Positions 1-4,419 of a stretch of 7,150 bases of DNA are shown in pieces. The stretch is from an uncultured Clostridia bacterium (GTDB taxonomy: Bacteria; Bacillota; Clostridia; Oscillospirales; Acutalibacteraceae). The notes beneath the pieces are model-generated. The model had not been told where the DNA came from. It did not search any database and was given only the letters and a program-made list of their open reading frames with translations. Every line of letters starts with the position of its first letter. Positions within the stretch are counted from its first letter, which is position 1. The position numbers and the translations under genes were made by a program. The stretch covers positions 1-7,150 of the forward strand of contig CAMYWU010000077.1 in assembly GCA_947302895.1 (NCBI GenBank), written 5' to 3'.

Positions 1-1232
1 AGACCAAGACGGATTTTATTAACAAAGGTTCCCTCTTTCCAGGCAAGCCAAAGCTCGTTATCCTCATCAAGGCTGAGAATGAAGCGGTCGGTTTTGCCAA
101 CCTTTTCATTTAAAACGGTTGAAATCGTTGCATTAAGCATTGAAGCAAAGGTGCTTGATTTGGTGTAGAGGGGCTTTTGGTTATATTTCTTTTCAAGCTC
201 GGTGCTGCGCTCGGTTGCGTAAAGATAATCCTTATCGGGAAGGTTCTGAAGCTGTTTTCTGAGTTTTTCCTCGTATTCCTTTTCGGGCTCGTCCCAAAGG
301 GTTCTTGTCATATCGCTTACTGCCTTTGAAAGCAGCTCATCCTTTGAAACTGCGGCATTGATAACCAAAACGGTATCCTTATCCTCAAAAACATATCCCA
401 TCTGACCGAACAAACCGTATGCACGGTAGGTGTTTGGAATTGAGGTTCTCCAGAAGCCGTAGCCATAGCCGTGGGTAACATCGGGCTGACCCTTTTTAAC
501 GGTTGGAACCTGGTATGCCGTTGCCTGTTCAACCCAATTGCGGGGGATAACCTGCTTGCCGCCATAAACGCCCTTGTTTGAATAGCAAAGCATAATCTTT
601 GCCAAATCCTCGGTGGACATATAAAGTCCCCAACCGCCTGAGGCGTAGCCGTGGATACCCGTTTCCCAAACGGGCTTTTTGACAATCCCGAGCGGAACGA
701 AAAGGCGGGGATAGAGAAAATCTATAAGCGTTTCGCCGTAAACCTTGCTTATGATTGCGGAAATCATATAGAAATTATCGTTTACATACATAAACATTTT
801 TCCGGGCTTTGCAAAGAAGGGGGCGTTTATAAATATTTTAAGCCAATCCTTTTCGTGGCGTGATTTCGCCATACCAATCATTTTTCCTGCCGTCATAGTA
901 ACAAGATGGCGCACGGTTACCTTCTTATTGTTTCCGAGAATATCATATTCAGGGAAGAATTTATTTATGGTATCATCAAGGCTGACCTTGCCCTCATCAA
1001 TGGCAAAGCCGAGCGCCGTTGCCGTAATTGATTTTGAAATTGAATAAAGGATGTGCGTTGTATCGTTATCATACGGGGGATAGCAGCCCTCCGCAACAAC
1101 GCATTGATTTTTAATCAGCATAAAGGAGTTTATGCCGAGGTTTTCCCTGTCGGCACGCTCGATAAACTCATAAACCGCCTTTGGATTTATGCCGTTTTCG
1201 CAGCAGGTGCTTCTTTTAATTGACTGGCTCAT
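1..1232 (-). CDS. Serine hydrolase, beta-lactamase/PBP4* family (C-terminus truncated by window edge)
   Basis: My translation from the ATG at 1232 runs 410 codons with no stop to the left edge, so the C-terminus is missing. The catalytic SxxK motif is S64-I-S-K67, followed by SITATALGFAIDEG, as in the beta-lactamase-like serine hydrolase family (class C beta-lactamase/PBP4*/esterase fold). The second motif is Y149-V-N151, and a GLFGQMG stretch (about 273-279) sits where the third, KTG-like, motif is expected. The catalytic domain ends near residue 315. The charged region after it looks like the extra C-terminal domain of clostridial relatives. There is no signal peptide or membrane segment, so a cytoplasmic enzyme is likely. 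The substrate (ester, amide or peptide) cannot be read from sequence, and true beta-lactamase activity is not implied. The start is the first in-frame ATG after a predicted promoter; the Shine-Dalgarno is weak. It is divergent from the superoxide reductase gene. Confidence 0.9.
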   Translation of the reverse strand, partial: MSQSIKRSTCCENGINPKAVYEFIERADRENLGINSFMLIKNQCVVAEGCYPPYDNDTTHILYSISKSITATALGFAIDEGKVSLDDTINKFFPEYDILGNNKKVTVRHLVTMTAGKMIGMAKSRHEKDWLKIFINAPFFAKPGKMFMYVNDNFYMISAIISKVYGETLIDFLYPRLFVPLGIVKKPVWETGIHGYASGGWGLYMSTEDLAKIMLCYSNKGVYGGKQVIPRNWVEQATAYQVPTVKKGQPDVTHGYGYGFWRTSIPNTYRAYGLFGQMGYVFEDKDTVLVINAAVSKDELLSKAVSDMTRTLWDEPEKEYEEKLRKQLQNLPDKDYLYATERSTELEKKYNQKPLYTKSSTFASMLNATISTVLNEKVGKTDRFILSLDEDNELWLAWKEGTFVNKIRLG

Positions 1233-1263
1233 TTCATCACAACCGTTTAATAGTATTTTCTTC

Positions 1264-1292
1264 ATTATACTCCAATTGTACAGTTTTTACAA
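1264..1292 (-). promoter_or_regulatory. Predicted sigma-A promoter of the serine hydrolase gene
   Basis: On the minus strand a perfect TATAAT (1269-1264) lies 17 bp from TTGTAA (1292-1287). Transcription would begin near 1257, giving a leader of about 25 nt before the ATG at 1232. Predicted from sequence only. Confidence 0.6.
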
Positions 1293-1369
1293 TACCGTTC
1301 TTCTCGCTTTGCTATATTTAAAATTATGTAAAAAAAGAGATAATAACGAAGCTTCAAAACGGCAATTTG

Positions 1370-1398
1370 TTGCCTTTGCCTTTGAGATATGCTATAAT
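1370..1398 (+). promoter_or_regulatory. Predicted extended -10 promoter of the superoxide reductase gene
   Basis: A perfect TATAAT at 1393-1398 is preceded by TGC (an extended -10 signature). It lies 17 bp from a weak -35, TTGCCT (1370-1375). The start codon follows 32 nt after the -10, with AAAAGGGG (1415-1422) as a strong ribosome site 8 nt before the ATG. No PerR-like palindrome was recognised in the gap between the two divergent promoters. Confidence 0.65.
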
Positions 1399-1430
1399 TA
1401 TAAAAAATTAACCGAAAAGGGGATAATATT

Positions 1431-1808
1431 ATGGAAATGAAGTTTTACAGATGCGAGCACTGCGGAAACATTATTGCAATGGTTAAGAATAAGGGTGTTC
1501 CCGTTATGTGCTGCGGACAGAAGATGACCGAGATTGTTCCGGGAACAACCGAGGCTGCAACAGAAAAGCATATTCCTGTTTTTGAAATCAAGGATAATAT
1601 GCTCTATGTAACAGTTGGCGAGGTTGAGCATCCGATGCTTGAGGAGCACTATATTGAATGGATTGCTGTTCAGACCGCTTCGGGCAATCAGCGTAAGATT
1701 CTTAAGCCCGGCGATGCGCCGAAGGCAACCTTTGCTCTTGTTGAGGGCGATGAGGTTCTGGCAGTTTATGCATACTGCAACCTTCACAGCCTCTGGAAAG
1801 CAGAATAA
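1431..1808 (+). CDS. dfx: Desulfoferrodoxin (two-iron superoxide reductase)
   Basis: A complete 125-residue protein, the usual length for two-iron superoxide reductases. It reduces superoxide to hydrogen peroxide in the cytoplasm of anaerobes without making oxygen, taking electrons from rubredoxin or a similar carrier. The N-terminal desulforedoxin domain (about 1-37) carries C8-x2-C11 and C27-C28, the four cysteine ligands of Fe centre I. The catalytic domain carries the centre II ligands: H47, H67 (HPM), H73 (HYI), and C116 with H119 in CNLH. The E45-K46 pair before H47 matches the conserved Glu-Lys that assists catalysis. Nothing essential is missing. ATG 1431 was chosen over ATG 1437 because the AAGGGG site is 8 nt from the former and 14 nt from the latter. 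It appears monocistronic, with its own promoter upstream and a strong terminator-like hairpin downstream. Confidence 0.97.
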   Translation: MEMKFYRCEHCGNIIAMVKNKGVPVMCCGQKMTEIVPGTTEAATEKHIPVFEIKDNMLYVTVGEVEHPMLEEHYIEWIAVQTASGNQRKILKPGDAPKATFALVEGDEVLAVYAYCNLHSLWKAE

Positions 1809-1852
1809 TTTATCATTAATTAAGGCAGGAAGCATTTTTGCACCGGTCTAAA

Positions 1853-1869
1853 TTGTGCAGACAGCACAA
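1853..1869 (+). other. Small hairpin abutting the terminator
   Basis: TTGTGC (1853-1858) and GCACAA (1864-1869) form a 6-bp stem with a 5-nt loop. The right arm shares bases 1866-1869 with the left arm of the larger downstream hairpin, so the two structures compete in RNA. Confidence 0.4.
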
Positions 1870-1920
1870 AAGGGGCTCCTATGGTAGTTTTCTAAATTCT
1901 ACCATAGGAGCCCTTTTTGT
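1866..1920. terminator. Strong, probably bidirectional intrinsic terminator
   Basis: Two 22-nt arms (1866-1887 and 1899-1920) pair along their whole length with one G-T wobble (1872 with 1914) around an 11-nt loop. The core is GGGCTCCTATGGTAG. On the plus strand the GC-rich stem base is followed by TTTTTGT. On the minus strand it is followed by TTTTGTG. It lies between the convergent ends of the superoxide reductase gene (1808) and the kinase gene (2045), where a terminator for both would be expected. The A/T ends pair with each other, as in many bidirectional terminators. The perfection of the arms would also suit a small repeat element. Confidence 0.8.
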
Positions 1921-2044
1921 CATTGTCTACTTTTTACGGACTTGTGCACCTACTCCCGTCTGAAAAATTTTGAACGGCTAATATGCCTTTTTCGCAACGG
2001 TTGTCGTTTTAATTAAACGATGATTAACACAATGAATTTCGACT

Positions 2045-3304
2045 CTATTTCGGAACGAAGACCTCGACAATCGTTCCGCCGTTTTCACGGGGAGAAATAG
2101 TCAGCGTGCCGCCGCATATCATACGGAGCCTTTCCTGAATGTTTGCAAGGGCAATGTGCGGTGCGTTGTTATCGCCGTCTTTAAAGCCGGGACCTGTGTC
2201 CTCGACGGTAATAACGCTTCCGTTATTCGTTTGCCTTGTTTTAATCGTTACATAAAGCGGATTTAGCTCAGGGTCAAGCCCGTGCTTAACGGCGTTTTCA
2301 ACAATCGGCTGAAGAGTCAGCGGCGGAATCCTGAAAAACGTGTGCGGCGTGTCAAATTCAACGAATAATTCATCCTCAAAGCGTGTTTGCTCAACCGCAA
2401 GATAAGCTTTTGCGTGCTCCAGTTCCTCCGTAAAGGGAATGGCGTCCTCCTTAGCCAGTGCGGTAAAGTTCTTTCTGAGATAAGTTGAAAAGTCAAGCGT
2501 AATTTTCTGCGCCTTTTCGGTATCCTGCGCAATCAGATAGTATATGCTCATCAGAGTGTTGTAGATAAAATGCGGGCGCATTTGCAAAACATTAACGCTT
2601 GCACGCTGACGGGCGATTTCCTGCTGCTGGCGTAAATTCCGCTCAATCTGTTCCGACATAATAAGCCCGAACATTGAAACGGCTGAAAGCACCGTGCTGA
2701 TGTCAATCAGTACAGTAACGTCTGTAACGGTGTGTACAATCAAAACGACAGTCAGAGGAATTATTGCGATAAGAAAGCCGTGGTAATATTTGCGTGAAAG
2801 CAGTCCTTTCCAGCGGATTAAGCAGACTAAATTCAGTATCATAATTGCACCGAGCGGAATAATCAGCAGCGGAAATAAAGCTCCGCGCTGAAATTGCCCG
2901 TCAGGCGTGATATAGTAAATATGCTTTGTAAAAAAAGTGCTGGTAAGCAGGAGAAAAAATACCGTCCATAAACCGCACGCCGTTCGCAAAACGGCGCTTG
3001 TTTTTAATTCCTTTTTACAGCAATAAACGAGGTAAGCCGTCAGCATCGGTATCGGTACGGAAAGCAGCAACACCTCAAAAAATCCCGGGATGCGTCCCCA
3101 TGTTGTACCGAAATACTGTTGGATAATTATATCAACAAGACTCACGAGGCTGCACGACATTAGAGCCGTGAAATAGGCAAAGAAAAATCGCTTGCTCCAG
3201 CGGTCAATCAGGGGAATTATCGCCGTAAGCCATATTCCGAGCAATGCGATTAAAAGCGCCGCGCTGATAATGGAAAAAGTGAAAATGGTGTACCACGTTA
3301 TCAT
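2045..3304 (-). CDS. Membrane sensor histidine kinase, LytS/YehU-type (His_kinase + HATPase_c)
   Basis: A complete 419-residue protein. The N-terminal part holds about seven hydrophobic segments (near 4-30, 41-62, 75-96, 108-126, 142-163, 174-193 and 198-216), so it is a multi-pass inner-membrane sensor with little room for a large outside domain. A linker rich in Q, E and R (about 218-240) probably forms the signalling helix. The phospho-acceptor is H245 in RPHFIYNTL, typical of the His_kinase (PF06580) family. The ATPase domain shows the N box QPIVENAVKHG (N337), the G1 box EDTGPGF (D369), and ALANIQERL (385-393) as G2. Here the usual GIGL is HIAL, a tolerated variant in this family. The start overlaps the regulator stop by 4 bp, and AAAGAGGT lies 6 nt upstream. 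It should phosphorylate the HTH-receiver protein encoded just upstream. The signal sensed is unknown. Confidence 0.95.
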   Translation of the reverse strand: MITWYTIFTFSIISAALLIALLGIWLTAIIPLIDRWSKRFFFAYFTALMSCSLVSLVDIIIQQYFGTTWGRIPGFFEVLLLSVPIPMLTAYLVYCCKKELKTSAVLRTACGLWTVFFLLLTSTFFTKHIYYITPDGQFQRGALFPLLIIPLGAIMILNLVCLIRWKGLLSRKYYHGFLIAIIPLTVVLIVHTVTDVTVLIDISTVLSAVSMFGLIMSEQIERNLRQQQEIARQRASVNVLQMRPHFIYNTLMSIYYLIAQDTEKAQKITLDFSTYLRKNFTALAKEDAIPFTEELEHAKAYLAVEQTRFEDELFVEFDTPHTFFRIPPLTLQPIVENAVKHGLDPELNPLYVTIKTRQTNNGSVITVEDTGPGFKDGDNNAPHIALANIQERLRMICGGTLTISPRENGGTIVEVFVPK

Positions 3305-3900
3305 TCTGATACCTCTTTCGTGATGATAGGATAGCGCAATTTTGCAAGTTGCTCTCTCACCCCGTCGGCGGTGAGCGGCTTAGTCATAAAGCCGCTGGCG
3401 CCGGTGTTCCAGGCGTCAAGGGCGTAATCGGAATAAGCGGTCAGGTAAATCACGTTAGTTTTTGGGTTATAATCTAAAAACTCCCTGCAAACGTCAAGCC
3501 CGCTCGTTTTTCCCATTTCAATATCGAGAAATGCCAAATCAACCTTGTTGTGCTTTGCGTATTCAATAGCTTCAGACGGCTTGGTAAAGCTCTCAATATT
3601 TGCGCCCTTTAAAACGCTTTTCAGTATCGGAATACCGCCGTTTAATATTATCTTTTCATCGTCAACCATTATAACGTTAGGCGATGCTTTGCCCTGTGAC
3701 GCTGCGTTTATCAGAAGTGAGACGTCTATATCAAGACAGTCCGCAATTTTAATCAGCATTGTGGCGTCGGGCACACGGATTCCCTTTTCCCAATGAGCAA
3801 CGGCGGATTTGGTAACAAACAGCTTGCTTGCTAATGTTTCCTGCGAAAGCCCCATCTCAATTCTTTTTTGCTTTAACATTTGCGAAAATGCGTTTTTCAT
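3301..3900 (-). CDS. Response regulator with N-terminal Xre-type HTH and C-terminal receiver domain
   Basis: A complete 199-residue protein. Residues 5-62 form an HTH_3/Xre DNA-binding domain: QKRIEMGLSQETLASKL, then the recognition helix around VTKSAVAHWEKG, then PDATMLIKIADCLDIDV. A short linker leads to a CheY-like receiver (about 74-190). The receiver has the acidic pair D80-D81, phospho-acceptor D126 in AFLDIEMG, T154 in IYLTAY and K174 in FMTKPL, so it is probably phosphorylated. The domain order is the reverse of most response regulators, and LytTR, the usual output partner of LytS-type kinases, is absent. An in-frame TAG two codons upstream makes ATG 3900 the first possible ATG; GGGG (3911-3908) lies 7 nt before it. 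It is the first gene of the operon and likely binds DNA as a dimer, possibly at the palindrome at 4251-4271 (inference). Confidence 0.94.
   Translation of the reverse strand: MKNAFSQMLKQKRIEMGLSQETLASKLFVTKSAVAHWEKGIRVPDATMLIKIADCLDIDVSLLINAASQGKASPNVIMVDDEKIILNGGIPILKSVLKGANIESFTKPSEAIEYAKHNKVDLAFLDIEMGKTSGLDVCREFLDYNPKTNVIYLTAYSDYALDAWNTGASGFMTKPLTADGVREQLAKLRYPIITKEVSE
3305..3318 (-). promoter_or_regulatory. Kinase ribosome site inside the regulator gene (translational coupling)
   Basis: AAAGAGGT (3318-3311, minus strand) lies within the last codons of the regulator gene, 6 nt before the kinase ATG. That ATG overlaps the regulator TGA as ATGA (3304-3301). This fixes the kinase start and implies coupled translation of the two proteins. 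Confidence 0.8.
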
Positions 3901-3924
3901 TCTCTAACCCCGTTTCTTTCTTAG

Positions 3925-4069
3925 GCATTCAGGATTCGAACACGGTTTAAAATGGCTGATTCGCCTTATCTCTGCGTTAAATATACTCGGAATACGAAAG
4001 TATTCCTGTGTTATTTGCCTTGACCTAAGCCAAATCAGCTCATTTTAAACTGCTTCGCACCTGAAATGC
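3925..4069. repeat. Long imperfect inverted repeat (about 145-nt hairpin)
   Basis: Arms 3925-3961 and 4033-4069 (37 nt each) are inverted copies with a few mismatches and bulges. The perfect core is GTTTAAAATG (3945-3954) against CATTTTAAAC (4041-4050). Both outer ends carry GCATT(T)CAGG and both inner ends GCTGATT. Partial pairing continues inward to a perfect 7-bp stem, GGAATAC/GTATTCC (3989-3995, 4000-4006), closed by GAAA on the plus strand (TTTC on the minus). The element lies directly upstream of the regulator gene, within its predicted leader. It could be a structured leader RNA or a small non-autonomous mobile element. No target-site duplication is obvious. Confidence 0.75.
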
Positions 4070-4124
4070 TTGGAATTAAGATGAAATTTGGATTTTGAGG
4101 TCGCAGCTTTACTGGCGTAATGCA

Positions 4125-4189
4125 AGAGTGAAAAAATTCGAATTTCGCTTAAGAACGGCATTTCAGGCGGTTCGGATTCATTTCACTCT
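4125..4189. repeat. Second imperfect stem-loop in the operon leader region
   Basis: AGAGTGAAAAAATTCGAA (4125-4142) pairs with 4171-4189, whose complement reads AGAGTGAAATGAATCCGAA, with one bulge and few mismatches. The loop contains GCATTTCAGG (4158-4167), the same 10-mer found inverted at 4060-4069 and with one base missing at 3925-3933. Confidence 0.6.
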
Positions 4190-4239
4190 GCCTATAAAAA
4201 CAGTATACCGAATTTGTTAAATAAACACAAGAACAAAAA

Positions 4240-4268
4240 TATATAAAAAAAAGTTGACATTCTGTCAA
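4240..4268 (-). promoter_or_regulatory. Predicted promoter of the two-component operon
   Basis: On the minus strand a perfect TTGACA (4268-4263) is followed, after 17 bp, by TATATA (4245-4240). Transcription would begin near 4233 and give a leader of about 330 nt that includes both large stem-loops. A second, weaker candidate lies downstream: TTGTGT (4230-4225), 17 bp, TATACT (4207-4202). Either would place the stem-loops in the mRNA. Confidence 0.5.
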
Positions 4269-4271
4269 CTT
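4251..4271. promoter_or_regulatory. Perfect palindrome, candidate operator between divergent promoters
   Basis: Perfect 9-bp arms AAGTTGACA and TGTCAACTT flank a TTC spacer. The right arm contains the -35 of the predicted operon promoter, and the whole site ends 4 bp before the -35 of the surface-protein promoter. A dimeric HTH protein such as the neighbouring regulator could bind here (inference). On the minus strand the same sequence is also a low-GC stem followed by a T run, so an intrinsic terminator is an alternative reading. However, no gene lies upstream in that direction for it to terminate. Confidence 0.55.
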
Positions 4272-4274
4272 CTA

Positions 4275-4302
4275 TTGACATAATATATATTTTTTATATG
4301 AT
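4275..4302 (+). promoter_or_regulatory. Predicted promoter of the secreted repeat protein
   Basis: A perfect -35 TTGACA (4275-4280) is separated by 16 bp from TATGAT (4297-4302), with a very A/T-rich spacer. Transcription would begin near 4309, giving a leader of about 110 nt. Confidence 0.65.
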
Positions 4303-4316
4303 TGAGTTGTATTTGT

Positions 4317-4363
4317 TATACGGTAAGGGCATCTCCGTCAGATACTTTAAAGTATACGGTCAG
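4317..4363 (+). other. Leader hairpin and direct repeat upstream of the secreted protein gene
   Basis: CCGT (4335-4338) and ACGG (4356-4359) enclose ATACT-TTAA-AGTAT (4342-4355), forming a 9-bp stem with a 3-nt bulge and a 4-nt loop. TATACGGT followed by one variable base and AG occurs at 4317-4327 and again at 4353-4363. The two copies are 36 bp apart, start to start. No known riboswitch class was recognised. Confidence 0.45.
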
Positions 4364-4419
4364 CTGCTCGGCGCCTTTTCCTTTAAAATACAAATAATGA
4401 ATGAAAGGATTTGATAAAA

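Noticed and set aside
317..685. 122-residue minus-strand open frame within the hydrolase gene
   Set aside because: The hydrolase frame through this region is continuous and carries the family motifs; this is another frame of the same strand.
1398..1835. 145-residue minus-strand open frame opposite the superoxide reductase gene
   Set aside because: It is the antisense shadow of a fully recognised gene with intact metal ligands, and its translation shows no family features.
4240..4271. Minus-strand intrinsic terminator (9-bp stem plus T run)
   Set aside because: The shape fits, but the stem is low in GC and nothing is transcribed into it in that direction. A promoter/operator role explains the position better, so it is kept only as an alternative.
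4397..4414. Five-codon upstream open frame (MNERI then stop) overlapping the ribosome site of the secreted protein
   Set aside because: It has no Shine-Dalgarno of its own and is short enough to arise by chance in A/T-rich sequence.
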